A stretch of 64,000 bases of DNA from Gambelia wislizenii (GCA_030847615.1 JAUMIR010000001.1:367342687-367406686); one strand, 5' to 3'. Positions 21,620-32,970 are shown, counted from the first letter of the stretch. Program-made: numbers and translations. The notes: generated by a model not told the origin, from the letters alone.

Positions 21620-21780
21620 AGTTTGCACTTCTTCGAGGAGGGGCGGGAAGGCGGTGTCTTTCAGATCCGACCTGTCGGACGGAGCATCTTGAACTCAATC
21701 CAGTAGCTGGACTGGATGATGCAAAGGACCCAGCGGTCCATTGTTATCAAGAACCAGGTATCCTGGATGCTTTGATCAAG

Positions 21781-21870
21781 ATTTCCTGGGTGGCAGGGAG
21801 TTGGACTGGATGGCCCTCGTGGTCTCTTCCAACTCTACAATTCTATGATTCTATGATTCTATGATTCTAA
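21781..21870 (+). mobile_element. CR1 3'-end insertion inside DIRS copy 2
   Basis: The sequence 'ttggactggatggccctcgt' and a 3' run of ATTCTATG repeats ('ctatgattctatgattctat') are a CR1 terminus. It lies between gag and RT of the DIRS copy. Compared with copy 3 the surrounding DIRS sequence is missing several hundred bases, so a deletion accompanied or followed the insertion. Confidence 0.9.
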
Positions 21871-23749
21871 TCTTCTCCTTTCCTCAGGTAAGTCCTGCAA
21901 CAGAGGGCCCGTTGTCTCCCAGAGTACTTGTTGATACATCCCCATACATGCCGAATAGTTGGTGATACAAAAACTTAAGCTGGTCATGGAGTACAACTTC
22001 TTTCCAATAATATCAATCTTCTGCGCCTCCGGATCAGGCGGTATCAACTGCACACAACGTTGCCTCCTCTGTTGCAAGGCTTCCACAATAACTGAATTAG
22101 GTGGAGGGTGCTCCCAAAGCCAGTCAATGTCATCACCAGCCACTTGGTACAGGCCGTCTATATGCTTGGATGTTGACGGTATCGAAGACGGGTTCTCCCA
22201 TGACCCCTGGGTGGCTTCAGAAGTGACAGGAAAACAGGTATGCTGGTGACAGGTGGAGCCTTAGATTTAATCCTCTGATATATAGTGTTCATGGGATCAG
22301 ACTCCCTCTCTTTCCACCTACAAGTCCAGGGCATGGCCCATTCTCACCATTTGCTCAGTAAAGGATCGTACATTGTCTGTTAGTGAAGACGAATCGTCGT
22401 CCAAAAGATCCGGTGGAGGTGATGGAAGTCTGGGCACAAACGGGCTGGAAGAAACTGAAGAGGACGATGACAGAGAAGGAGTTCGACGGCGACATGGGCT
22501 CATGTGAAGTGGTGGAGAATGTGGTAATGGCGGCAGAGGTCGAGGTTCCACTTGCACCGGAGACACTTGACTACCCGCTTCTCTAGTGTTAGGTTTAGGA
22601 AGGTGGTAGTCCCTCATCAATGGTTGGTCTGCAACATGGAGCCGTGGAGGTTAAGTGTAATGTTCTCAGTCCTGAACAGTAAGATGAGATCGATGGGCAA
22701 GAGTGACATCCTGAGCTCGACCCAACGTGGAGCAGATATCAAAAGCACCGTACTGATGCTCAAAAGTCGAGGCATGAGGCAACAGAGTTGCTGGTTTATC
22801 AAAACCACTTCAGATCGGGCTTCAGTCTCCATGTCAAGTGCCACGTCAAGTGACTCCAGCTGACCAGCATCTAAGTCCTTCCCCAGGAGCTTTTCATGGG
22901 AAACAATCAAAGTAGGTGACTGAGCTCATTGAGGCAGAGAGGCATCCTCATCAGACACATCGCCAACCTGCACTTGAACAATCTCCAGGGAGGGTGCCGG
23001 GGAAACCTACCGAGATGGAGTATGGGATCAAGCCCGATACTCGAATTCGACAGCCACAGCCATAACCATAGTCGGGGTAGACTCTCGCACTAAAATCACC
23101 TTTTCCGTGGGCTGTTGGTTAATTTTGGGCTTGCGTGACATAGAAGCTGCGTCCTTAGACAACAGCTGGGTTGATGAATCCGTCAAAACATGTTTCTCCT
23201 TTTTCTTTTTTACTCTTTTCCTTCAAAGAGGTAGAAGAGTCACGTTCCCGAGTGGCAGACGGCTTTACTGAAGCTTGATCAGGGCCCAAAGTAGATGGTC
23301 AAGAAGTACAGCCTCTATCAGAGTCGGAGCATTTTGAGTGGTCTCTATCCCGAGAAGAGTTGGATGACTTCGCATGCTTATGTAACTGAGCAGTCGCCTA
23401 TGGATCAGACGCTACGGGCCGGTGACAGGACAGAGCACAGGACCGATGGCATTTTGAAGTTGGACTCACCGATGGCTAACGGCCCCTCTTGGAGTCGAGG
23501 AATGGTCTCCCACAGTAAAAGCTGATGAAGGCAGAAGAGTCTTCTCATACAAGAAGGATTTTAGCTAAAATAAACTCTGCTTCCTGGCCTGCGGTGTAAG
23601 TGGACACAGTGGACACAGGCGTCGACATTGTGAGCCTCTCCGAAACATATTAGACACCTGGAGTGGCCATCAGAAGCCAGCAGCTTGGCCTGACAGACTG
23701 AACACCTTTTGAAGCAGATCTCAAAGACATCATCCTCTGAAAGGGTCAT
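21871..23749 (-). pseudogene. DIRS gag-like gene (copy 2)
   Basis: The start is ATG at 23747-23749 (MTLSEDDVFEICFKRCSVCQ). The cysteine/histidine motif is complete: CSVCQAKLL, SDGHSRCLICFGEAH, NVDACVHC. Downstream, in several frames, come a Lys/Ser-rich segment, PSPPPDLLDDDSSSLTDNVR (22620-22318) and the C-terminal NYSACMGMYQQVLW (22143-21859). The product is presumably the structural protein of the element; the motif could bind zinc and nucleic acid. The gene is broken by multiple frameshifts. Confidence 0.75.
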
Positions 23750-23973
23750 AACCGAAGAAGAGTCAAACCAGTCCGAATCAAACCAAGATCAAGGAGTCCG
23801 AGAACAATCCGAGGGACGAAGCAGGCGAAGTCAGACAGTCCAAGTCAAATATGAGAAGAACATAGCCAAAGTCAAGGGAGATCCACAAAACGAAGTCAAA
23901 CTGTCCAAGTCAAAACGTGAAGCAATTAAAGAGCACTAGAGAAAGAGGTTCCTAAACTGCTGCTTACGCGGCG

Positions 23974-24152
23974 GAAAAGGAACTGAGGGGAATTAGGCAG
24001 GAGTGCCTTTTAAGGGAAATGTGAGGATGGGCGGAGCTACCACCAAAATGTATCAAAAACTATTCTGCCTAGCGATTCCAGAAGGTTCCGACTGCTCTGC
24101 GCAGGCGCAGGAGTAACCCACTGTGTGGATTCACAGAGACCATGAAGAAGAT
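23974..24152 (-). repeat. 5' terminal inverted repeat of DIRS copy 2
   Basis: Contains 'ggatgggcggagctaccacc', 'gcgcaggcgcaggagtaacc' and the outer end 'cagagaccatgaagaagat'. It pairs with 18463-18604; the outermost bases differ from the other end and match the internal complementary region. Confidence 0.9.
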
Positions 24153-24898
24153 ACTACAAACCAGTCAAACTACAATACCAGGAAAAATATTAGAATGGAT
24201 TATACAGGAGTCTGTCTGCAAGTATCTTGATGACAATGATGTGTTTAGTAGAAACCAACATGGGCTTGTCAAGAACAAATCCTGCCAAACTAATCTTATG
24301 TATATTTTTTTTTCAACCAGGTGGCTGGTTTAGTAGATGATGGGAATGCTGTGGACATCATTTATCTGGATTTCAGCAAAACATTTGATAAGGTCCCCCA
24401 TAATATTTTGATTAGCAAACTGATTAAATGTGGAATAAATGGGAACCCTGTCAGATGGATCCGTAATTGGCTGGAGAAGAGTGCTCAAAGAGTTGTCATC
24501 AATGGCCATGCTTCAAACTGGAAGGAGGTCTTGAGTGGAATGCCTCAGGGTTCTAACCTAGGGCCATTACTCTTCAACATTTTTATCAATGATTAAGATA
24601 AGTGGAGGAAATCCTTATTAAGTTTGCAGATGACAGAAAACTAAGAGGGGTAGCTAACACATTGAAAAATAGGAACAGAATTCAAAAGGACCTAGATAAA
24701 CTAAAACATTGGGCAGAAATTAATAAAATGAAATTCAATAGAGACAAATGCAAAATTCTACATTTAGGTCACAAAAACCAAATGCACAGGTATAGGATGG
24801 GGGATACATGGCTCAGCAGTACTATATGTGAAAAGGACCTTGTGATTATTGTTGATCATATGTTGAACATGATCCAGCAACATGATGCTGCAGCTTAA
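24153..24898 (+). pseudogene. CR1 reverse transcriptase, second half
   Basis: After the DIRS insertion the RT continues: [36 protein letters not shown], then in a second frame [20 protein letters not shown] (motif A), [19 protein letters not shown] and in a third EILIKFADDRKLRGVANT with an intact FADD box. The later part has NKMKFNRDKCKILHLGHKNQ. The pieces at 24142-24333, 24321-24596 and 24602-24898 are joined by frame breaks or stops (TAA at 24595). Confidence 0.88.
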
Positions 24899-25490
24899 GA
24901 AGGTTAATGCTATTTTAGCCTGCATTAATAAAGCACAGTTTCTAAACTGAGGGAAATAATAATCCCACTATATTCTGCACTGGTCAGGCCTCACCTGGAG
25001 TACAGTGTTCAGTTCTGGTACCTCATTTTAAGAAGGATACAGGCAAATTGCAGCAGGTTCAGAGAAGGGCAAATGAGGATGATAAGAGGTACGGAGAACA
25101 TAACCTATGGCAGAAGGTGGAAGGAGGTGGGCTTGTTCAGTTTGATGAAGAGAAGACTGAGGAATGGCATGATTCCCCTCTTTAGATACTTCAAAGGCTG
25201 TCACAGAGAGGAGGGGGCAAGCCTGTTCTCTGCTGCTCCAGAGGCTAGGACCAGATCGAATAGTTCTAGGTTACAGGAGAGTAGGTTTCAATTGAACATC
25301 AGAAGGAACTTTGTGACAGTAAGAGCAGTTTGGCAATGCAACCAATGGTGGTATGGTCTCCTTCTCTGGACATCTTCTAAAAGAGGCCGGACAGTTACCT
25401 GCAGGGGATGCTTTAGCTGGAGATCCTGCATTGAACAGGGGGCCGGACCCTATGGCCCATAAGGCCCCTTCCAACTCTATGAATCTATGG
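24899..25490 (+). mobile_element. CR1 ORF2 C-terminus and 3' end
   Basis: Coding traces match the CR1 thumb and C-terminus: 'ctggtcaggcctcacctgga', KRRLRNGMIPLFRYFKGCHR and a block FQLNIRRNFVTVRAVWQCN. The element ends at 'aaggccccttccaactctat', with one short ATTCTATG-like unit. Confidence 0.85.
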
Positions 25491-25850
25491 AGGGCCACAC
25501 TTGCTGTCACACAAAAAAAACCACACCAAACCATTCCCCCTCCAAACACCTCTTGGAGGTATGGGGGCATTTTCACTATATTGTGGTTTTCAAAAACCAA
25601 ATGCATATTCTGGTAATAAATTAGCTGGTAGGGCTCACAAAATGTGGTGGAAAAGCACCCTGCTCCCAGTAGTGGAAATTTTGGGAGAATTTTAAAAAAA
25701 ATTGCAAAAATGGTTTTTGACCTCTGAGGCCCAGGGGGCCTCCAAATGTTGTGGGAATGTGCTCCATACCTCATAAAAACCCAAAATGCAAAATAAAAAT
25801 GAAAAAAAAAATAATTTTGACCACATGGGACAAACTCTAAAATACACTAG
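25491..25850. repeat. Unclassified repeat with GGTATGGGGGCATTT blocks
   Basis: It contains 'cttggaggtatgggggcatt' and 'cctctgaggcccagggggcc'. Similar blocks occur at 39640-40075, several times at irregular spacing. I cannot place it in a class. Confidence 0.45.
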
Positions 25851-26888
25851 GTGCTGCAACTAAGCTCTCAGTTAAGAATTATTTTTACATTTGACTCTTT
25901 TAAGTTACATCCTTAGCAACTTTTGGATATTCAGTCAAACTAAACAGCAAGTGTCAACTCAAGTCCAATTTAAAAAGATTAAAAACAGAAAAATTTCATG
26001 TGATAGTGTTAACTAGGGGTCATTTAAAAATAAGGGTCCATCACAATATCAACACGCTTTGTTCCTATTCTGCTGCAGACACTACTGAAAGGGAATTCAC
26101 ATGTCAGCAGTGGAGATATAAATATCAAAGCTGTGAGTACATTGTCCTGGGAACAGGTGGATGGTTCACCATAAAAATAAATGAATTCCTGTTTATTTAC
26201 ACTACACATAACATGTGACAAAATTGGATTTTCTCCAGTAGCCTAAGTGACAACTTGAATCTACAAATATTTGGACCCTACTATTTTTGGAGATAATTGT
26301 TTTCCAATTCAACTGAGGAAATAAAATCAATATTGTTGCAACAATATTCTTGTTCCCTTCATATTGTATTACATCTGCATCAATGACACAGAGTGTTTAC
26401 TGGAATTAAAAATATTACGTTTTTGGACAAGAAGTTCCAGAATTCTCCAGCCAGCAAGACCACTGGTCATGCTCACTAGGTAAATGCTGAGAGTTTTATT
26501 TCAAAAAAGTATTTTCTCCAAATGTCCCTTTTTTTTCAAAAGCTTTCTAGCAGACTCTTAAAAGCTCCTTATATTTGTTTCCATACTCAAATTCAGATAA
26601 CATTGATGGCTTACCTAATTTTGGATTTTCCTGTTCATTTATGCTCATCTCTAGAAGAGTTCCTCTATGAGAGAGCACACAATTGTGCCCAAGACTTAAT
26701 TTAGGTGCAAGATACCTTCAACCATTGTGCCTCCGTGCCACCAATAGTCAACAAGAGTGAAAATTAATGAGGAACTGCAGGTATGAATCTCACAATAAGA
26801 TTAGGGATACCTCAAATCACACTTGAGGTTTCACTTCCCAAAAACTTAAAGGATTCTGCCATCATGCTTGCAAAATAGGGCTCTAAAT
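25851..26888. other. No recognised feature
   Basis: AT-rich sequence without convincing coding potential or repeat signature; short open frames here lack conserved motifs. Confidence 0.5.
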
Positions 26889-27076
26889 CAGTGTTTCTCA
26901 ACCAGAGTTGCCTGGAACCCTAGGGTTCCCTGAAAGGTAACTAAGGGTTCCTCAAGAGATTGTGATTGTGGGGGGAAAGCAATAACAGTATATAGAATAA
27001 TGTTTATGCAGGAGTTCCCTGAGACCTGGAAATTATTTCAAGGGTTCCTCCTGGATAAAAAGGTTGAGAAAGGCTG
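26889..27076. mobile_element. Non-autonomous hAT-type element (MITE)
   Basis: The 188-bp element has terminal inverted repeats CAGTGTTTCTCAACC and GGTTGAGAAAGGCTG (imperfect) and is flanked by perfect 8-bp duplications CTCTAAAT at 26881-26888 and 27077-27084. Both are hallmarks of hAT transposons of the Charlie type. No transposase is encoded. Confidence 0.92.
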
Positions 27077-27084
27077 CTCTAAAT

Positions 27085-29109
27085 CTTGTTCTGCCCAAGT
27101 GCTGAAGGAAAGCTCCCTTGCTGCTGGAAGATGAGTTCTACAATTTCAACAGTCCTAGAGAAAGCCTGTCCCAGCAGCCAAAGAGGCCTCATTTCTAATA
27201 AGCAACCTGTTTAGAAACCAGCCTCAGTGGTTCCTGAAATACAACTGCACAACAGTGTGTCCCAATGTGATATTAAAGGTAAATATGTACTTAATTTTGA
27301 GGCAATCCAAGTAATATTTTCTTCCCTAGATGTGAGCAAATACATTGAGGAAAGTGGACTAGCTGTGGGTAGAAGCACACATGTGCTCTCCAACAACAGT
27401 TTACCAACTACTGGAAGGCAAGCACTTGAACTGTCCTACATAATCATATTTGATAACACTGGTGACAGTCCATGATCTGTTCCTCAGTTAACAGTGGAAA
27501 GAACACTCCACTCTGAAAGAGACATAACGGAGCAGGTAAAAAATGTAATGTACCAATTGGTTCATGGTAGGCTGGAAGAATTCAGTGAAGAGAGAAGCAT
27601 AAAAGCAGGACAGCACAAAATGAACAAAACCACTCCACTAATTACAGGAGTTTGAGAACAAGAGCTAAAAAATGATGATGTACATTCTCTATTCATTCTA
27701 TCTTGAGAAATATGAGAACTTCAAAGTAAGCAGATACTCTGATTTGTATCTCTGATCAAGTAGAATTCACAAAAAAATACTTTTTTTAGAATTTCATAAA
27801 CACTGCCTGCCTAAATCCAGTATACTGTGCATAGCTGCAGAAGCTTTAGCACTCCCACCCTGATATATGGGATGGTCTTAAATTTGGAGGCTTGTGTATG
27901 AACAAAAATGACATTTCTTCCAGTTCCAATAATCCTGATCATGGAATAGAAGAAATAACTAGCATTTCCCAATCACAAGCCACTTCTAATAGATTCCCCC
28001 CCCCTTACCTCCAGAGTTTTCCAGGTTGCTTAAGGAATTTGAACAGGTCAGTGGTGTACCAAATAGGACAGTAAGAATAAAGCACCATGAACTCATAGGG
28101 TCTGAACATTACAGAGTTATCGACACTACAAAAATTTAAAAAATTATTCTAGAACATGTGGACTCAATTCATGAGGAATTATTCACCGTCTGTCAAATCT
28201 ACAGTATCTTCTCACAATATCCATATCCTCATTTCAGAGTTTCCTATTCAGGAAAATATTATCCCACTGGTGAGCAGGTCTTAAGATCAAGAGAGCTTTA
28301 TCATATGGATCAGAAAAGGTGTAGGATGAGGAGTAACAAACATTCAATTTGATATGTGAGTGCACTGAGCTTTCATCATGGAATTCTTCATTATGTAAAA
28401 ATGAACAGTTCCATCCAACTCAAAAGTGTATGTACCCTTTCAACAACCTAAGGTTTACTTAAATCAACTGAAGAGAGAGTTTCTCAGTCTAGTGCAGCAG
28501 AACCTACGGTGGGTGGATATGGGGGGAAAGCATATGCATCTAGGATGTTAGTCTCCTAATCCCCTCATTATTAAAATGCTTATCTCTTTCAATTGTTGTA
28601 ATGTTCAGGTACTCAAGGGATAGCACTTTAAAAGCACATAAGGAAACGGAATATGCTAATCGTAATATTTGCACAAAAGTATGTTTCTGTATTTTCCTCT
28701 CTTCTTTACTCAGCAAATCCTTGTAAAACAAAGACAGCGGAAGGCAATTCCCTAAGCTAGTGTGACCACCCAAAAATAAATTCTTAAGATGTGCCACACC
28801 TAAAACATACTATTAGTAGGAATGTAGTATTCTGAAGCAAGGTTATCAATCCAACAATAATGAAGTCTTTTTCAGTCACTACAGTCTGCTGTAGACATCA
28901 TGCCTGAACTTCAACTTTGGATTCCTGGTATACAGATGTTTTCTAGCAAAAAGTGTTGACAACTCATGAGCTTCTACAGAAACCAGAGATGCTGACATCT
29001 AGAGAAAACAGGTCAGTTGCTTATTTGAGTTGAACAATCCAGAACATTAAAACAAGACTATTTTAAAGATTTAATATCTTTTTGAGTTAAAAAAAAAGTA
29101 AAACAAATT
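27085..29109. other. No recognised feature
   Basis: About 2 kb of AT-rich sequence. The open frames are short and lack known motifs; no repeat family was recognised. Confidence 0.5.
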
Positions 29110-29560
29110 CCTCTTGTCCGCTTCAGAGACAAGATATATATCTGCAAGATCTTCAGACTTGAGGTACAGTAAGTATTTAGACTTAGATCTATGTCCTTAT
29201 TTTTGGGCTCTTTCTTCTTTTTTGATTCACATGCATCAGATGAAGAAGCCAGTTGCTTCTACCAGACTGAGCACATTTAGAACAATTCACCTTCCTACCC
29301 CCAGTGGAAGGTGGAGTAAGAAGTGTGTGCCTACTACTAGCATAGCAGTAGCCAATGGGATGGTTTCTAGTAGCACAGGGGGAGCCAAGGCAGAAGTCAA
29401 ATCAATTGACACCAAAAAAGAGGTCAATACTGAGATGGTCAGTATCAAGTTGGAGTTGATCAGTCTATATTATTTTTCTCTCTTTCCATTCTCAACTTGT
29501 ACGATAGCCATCTTCCAGGTTTATTTGCAAATTCTTTTCTTTTTGGCTTTTCCATAATTC
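29110..29560. other. Possible DIRS gag remnant
   Basis: The stretch 'gggctctttcttcttttttg', then 'atgcatcagatgaagaagcc' and 'ggggagccaaggcagaag', vaguely resembles the Lys/Ser-rich middle of the DIRS gag genes read on the minus strand. No diagnostic motif is present. Confidence 0.2.
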
Positions 29561-29877
29561 ATCATTTTTTCAATTTCAGTAACCATAATCAAAGATAGCT
29601 GATTTCATAACATCTTCATATGGTTACTCACTCCCGTTCTCAAGGAAAATTTCTTCAGTTCATCTTCTTTTTTCCTTATTTCATCTAATACCTTCTGTGT
29701 TTTTTCTTGCCTCTTTTTCTTAATCTCCAAAATCTGATGTATAAAATGTCCTCTCATAAATGCCTTGATAGAATCATATACCATTCTAATGTTTGTCCCT
29801 TGATCTATATTATCTTCAAAAATTATTTTAATTTCATCTTACTTTTCGATTAAATCTTCTCATCTTGCAAAACTGCA

Positions 29878-30745
29878 TCATTCAGTCTTCAAGGGAAAAA
29901 TGCTTTTAGCCTTCTGAATCAAAGCCATTGGATTATAATCAGAAAATGTCTTTGGAAAAATTTCCATTTTAGATACTCTGTTAGACAAAGTTTTAGATAT
30001 AAAAACCATATCAATTCTAGAAAAGGATGTATTTCTTTCTGAAAAAAGGTGTAATCCTTGGAGTAACAATATTTAAGTCTCCAAGCATCAACTGAGCCTG
30101 TTGTTGTTTTCTGCCTTCAAGTCATTTCTTACTTATGGTGACCCTAAGGTGAATCTATCATGGGGTTTTCTTGGCAGAATTTGTTCAGAGGGGGTTTGTC
30201 TTGTCTTCATCTGAGACTGAGACAGTGTAATTTGCCCAAGGTCACCCATTATGTTTTCATGGTGGAGTAGGGATTTATTTTTTTTTAAAATGTGAGTTTA
30301 CTTTGTGAACATTAAATCTCTTTATCAAAGACTCAATCTAATTGTGGAAATTTCACTCCATTCCAATCTCCTTTAAAAAGCCAATTTGCATAAGAATAGT
30401 CCATCACATTATCTATAATTTTAAAAAAATTGTTTTATTTTTTGTGGGAGCATAAATTCCAACTACCAACACTTTAATCTGAAAACTTTAATCCCTGAAA
30501 TCTGAACTCCCACAAACCTGCCAAATCGGTCTTCGTAAATATTTTTTCTGGTGCCAACTATGATTTTGCCCAGATAACAACTCCCTTTTTCTTCCTATTT
30601 TAAGCAGAAACAAATTCCTCTACCAACTTGGGGTAAATTAAATATTTACCATAATTCAATCTACTCAAAAATTTAAATATTTTCCTTCTTTTTGGGGGGG
30701 CATTAGCTCCTCTAACATTCCAGGTAATAAATTTCAGATCTACTG
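29878..30745 (-). pseudogene. L1 ORF2 endonuclease remnant
   Basis: The N-terminus reads LKFITWNVRGANAPPKRRKI (30738 downward), the typical L1 endonuclease start. Further on are a VIWAK-like segment and WLFKGDWNGVKF, where GGDFN is usual. The C-terminal part (30069-29878) has SFSRIDMVFISKTLSNRV and FSDYNPMAL, in which the catalytic SDH has become SDY. Stops and the SINE at 30110-30290 break it. Confidence 0.75.
30110..30290 (-). mobile_element. SINE body fragment
   Basis: Contains 'tatggtgaccctaaggtgaa', 'tcatggggttttcttggcag' and 'gcccaaggtcacccattatg', the same body as in the tRNA-headed SINE at 58651-58887 but in the opposite orientation. The polymerase III head is not recognisable. Confidence 0.75.
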
Positions 30746-30896
30746 TCAGGCCATAAGGTTTTCTAAAACCATAGCCTCTTCTCCTGTTCCCTGCTCCATC
30801 TCTATTACATCTTCTACATTCTTCCTTCCTCCCTCAGCTTTCTGACCTGAATTTTCATCAGAGTCCTCTCTCTCTTAGTCCTTCCATCATATTCTT

Positions 30897-31753
30897 CTAA
30901 TTCTTTCTTATCTTTCCAAAGAAAGTGTTTGGCCTTTTGCTTTTCAGTATGAACTTTCTTTGCTTAAACATCAGTGAGATGCCTTCCCATTTCTCCCATG
31001 TGAAGTTGATATTTTTCTCTTTCAGTTTGTCTGTCGAGAAAGTATAATTCTTCCTTTTTCTCAAGATTTGAAGAGGATTATCTTCAAAGCTATCATAGAA
31101 CTGTCTCCTATCTTTGTTTTGTTTTGATAACATTGTTGGAGTACTTCATCTCATGTTGTCTTCTTAAGAAAATGAACCATCACATCTCATGGAATATTCC
31201 TCTGTATAGCAACTCAGGAGCTAATCCTGTAAACATAATCTACTTCTACCCCCAATTAATTCTTCACTTTGTATCTCCAAAAGATTTGCAATAGCCTCTA
31301 TTATTTTTTCTCATATATTTTCACTGGGTAGCTATGGCAGCACTCTAAAATGAAGAGATGTCTCTCTCTTAATTCCGTTAAGCCAAAACCATCTAAATCA
31401 CTCTCCCATAGTCTATCCAGACATTCTGTTCTTCCTTGCAGTTATTCAGCTTTGGCCTCTAATGCCCTTATTTTGTCATTCACCTGCTTCATTTATGATG
31501 TACTCTGCACCAGATTGTTTCACCTCTCTCATCTCTATTTTCAAATATTTTTCAGTTCTGCTAATAGATGGTTTTTTACATCAAGTTTCATTTGAATCAT
31601 CTGCAATTTCATGGATTTCATATCTTCCAACAGTTTTTGGTTTGTATCTCGGGCCTTTGATGCCATTTCTATTGATCCTCTTCTTGCCTCAGTAATTTTG
31701 CCCTTTGATCTTAGTTCAGAACTAATTATTGAGGCAAATGATTGTTTTAACAA
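30897..31753 (-). pseudogene. L1 ORF1 remnant
   Basis: The piece 31133-30897 has NPLQILRKRKNYTFSTDKLK and FTWEKWEGISLMFKQRKF, which fits the C-terminal RNA-binding part of L1 ORF1 proteins. The piece 31753-31541 (ELRSKGKITEARR, KLLEDMKSMKLQMIQMK) is coiled-coil-like, as in the ORF1 trimerisation region. Frames are not continuous. Confidence 0.6.
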
Positions 31754-32050
31754 GCTGGAAGCAAAAAAACCCCCACAATATTTAGTTGCAATAATCCACT
31801 TCTACCACCAGGTGTCAATCTTATCTCTCAGCTTCCTCTTAACAATCTGGTTATAGTGTTCTGTATTTAACTGCAGCAGTTTGGTCACTTCAGCCCTCCA
31901 CAGTTTCAGCTTCAGCAACAACAACCTGACCTTGCGCTTATCAAAGCTCCCAGATAAACAATTGCTATTTCCATATTTCTCGCAAACATCTCTTTTAATT
32001 TCCACTCATTCAAATTACAACATCCCACCTGCTTTCTGCTCTTCACTTTA

Positions 32051-32613
32051 ACTTTAAATTTAATAACTTTCTTGAGTCAGATTACTAATAGTCTCTTATT
32101 TAGAAGTGGTGTTGCTGGAAGTTAAATCTACCCATCTGATTCCGAAAGCCTATTAAACATTCATTCCAAGTCATTAGATAACTGCTTTAACAAAGATGAC
32201 TTCGCAGTGCATGTTTCCCCTTGGGATGGCTAATGACACAGTGGAGCTAGTTGGCAATCTCGGTCCTCCAATCCACACACATTCATACACCAGTCCCATG
32301 GCAGCTAAAACACTAGGATCAGAGGAAAAAAGACATGTGTAATCTATCCTCTGGTCTCCCTTTACCAAGGAGGAACTTTCTGCCAATCCAGAGTCCCCCT
32401 GGTTGGTGAATGCTGCATCCAGCATCAACCTTGTCACAGAGTGCTAAAAAGGCTTGACCTCACACTGCCATTCAGCCCGGAAGTCCACATAATCACTCCT
32501 ATAAGACCTTGTTTCCTCTCCTTAAATTATGCTGAATTTTCCAGGCACATAACTTAAGAAAACTTCATAGAGCAAAACCAGAATAAAAAGCCGAAAGAAA
32601 AGATGAAGAACGA
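32051..32613. other. Unassigned flank, possibly L1 5' UTR
   Basis: Upstream of L1 ORF1 on the minus strand. It is less AT-rich than its surroundings and could be L1 5' UTR. No coding signature. Confidence 0.35.
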
Positions 32614-32814
32614 CAGGTTGCTAACCTGTAACCATATATCTTCGAGTGGTCTGTGAATTCACACAGTTCGGTTACTCCTGCGCAGAGCATCGGAACCTTC
32701 TAGAATTGCTAGGCAGAATGTGCTTTGATACATTTTTGGCGGTAACTCCGCCCACACAAACAGTCCCTTATAAGGGATTCCCGCCCAATTCTCCTCAGTT
32801 CCTTGAATGACGCC
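32614..32814 (-). repeat. 3' terminal inverted repeat of DIRS copy 3
   Basis: Outer end 'caggttgctaacctgtaacc'; from 'ctcctgcgcagagcatcgga' to 'cccaattctcctcagttcct' it is the imperfect reverse complement of 39226-39350. Confidence 0.88.
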
Positions 32815-32890
32815 GCAACCAGCAGCATCAGGAACATTAAGCATGTTTATATGATGTAGTAGGACATAGAGGGGAGGATGGGCGGGTCTG

Positions 32891-32970
32891 TGTGAATTCA
32901 CAAAGACCACTCGAAGATCTATGGTTACAGGTAAGCAACCTGTCCATCTGAATCACACAGCTGGGTAGAC
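32891..32970 (-). repeat. Internal complementary region of DIRS copy 3
   Basis: 'cactcgaagatctatggtta' plus 'ggtaagcaacctg' complements the 3' terminus. It is joined to 'tccatctgaatcacacagct', which complements the 5' terminus but lacks the 'tcttcatggtctctg' part of copies 2 and 4, so it carries a small deletion. Confidence 0.85.

Larger units (their letters stand above)
18412..24152 (-). mobile_element. DIRS-like retrotransposon copy 2, full length, inserted in CR1
   Basis: The element is 5741 bp and runs on the minus strand from 24152 (5') to 18412 (3'): gag (to about 21870), RT (21619-21029), RNase H (about 20830-20520), a conserved linker (20450-19960) and tyrosine recombinase (19910-18909). 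It has inverted terminal repeats at both ends and an internal complementary region at 18691-18785 that pairs with both termini, the defining DIRS structure. No target duplication is evident, as known for DIRS. Gene order and domains match the DIRS1 group; I see no methyltransferase. Relative to copy 3 it lacks several hundred bases between gag and RT, where a CR1 3' end (21781-21870) sits. Confidence 0.9.
15540..25490 (+). mobile_element. CR1 LINE, nearly full length, split by an LTR-like element and DIRS copy 2
   Basis: CR1 parts occur in order on the plus strand: ORF1 esterase (15595-16020), rest of ORF1 (16697-16810), ORF2 endonuclease (16955-17700), endonuclease-RT linker (to 18411), RT (24153-24898) and 3' end (to about 25490). 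The RT stops in the middle of its N-terminal block at 18411 (ANIVPLFKKK) and resumes at 24153 with a segment ending in KILEWIIQESVCKYL, which are neighbouring segments of CR1 RT. Coding is interrupted by many frameshifts. Confidence 0.85.
29580..32050 (-). mobile_element. Degraded L1 LINE, 5' part (ORF1 and ORF2 endonuclease)
   Basis: On the minus strand ORF1 remnants (32005-31802, 31753-31541, 31133-30897) are followed by the ORF2 endonuclease (30745-29878) and the start of the linker (29870-29620). The RT is absent, so the copy lacks its 3' half, the reverse of the usual L1 truncation; a deletion or later break is likely. A SINE body interrupts it at 30110-30290. Confidence 0.7.

Noticed and set aside
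18412..24152. Target-site duplication of DIRS copy 2
   Set aside because: Left flank 'caggaag' and right end 'gaagaag' look alike, but the right-hand bases belong to the element end seen in other copies, so no duplication is claimed.
29114..29557. 147-codon plus-strand frame as a host exon
   Set aside because: No conserved motif, no splice context I trust, and biased composition; possibly antisense of a DIRS gag remnant.
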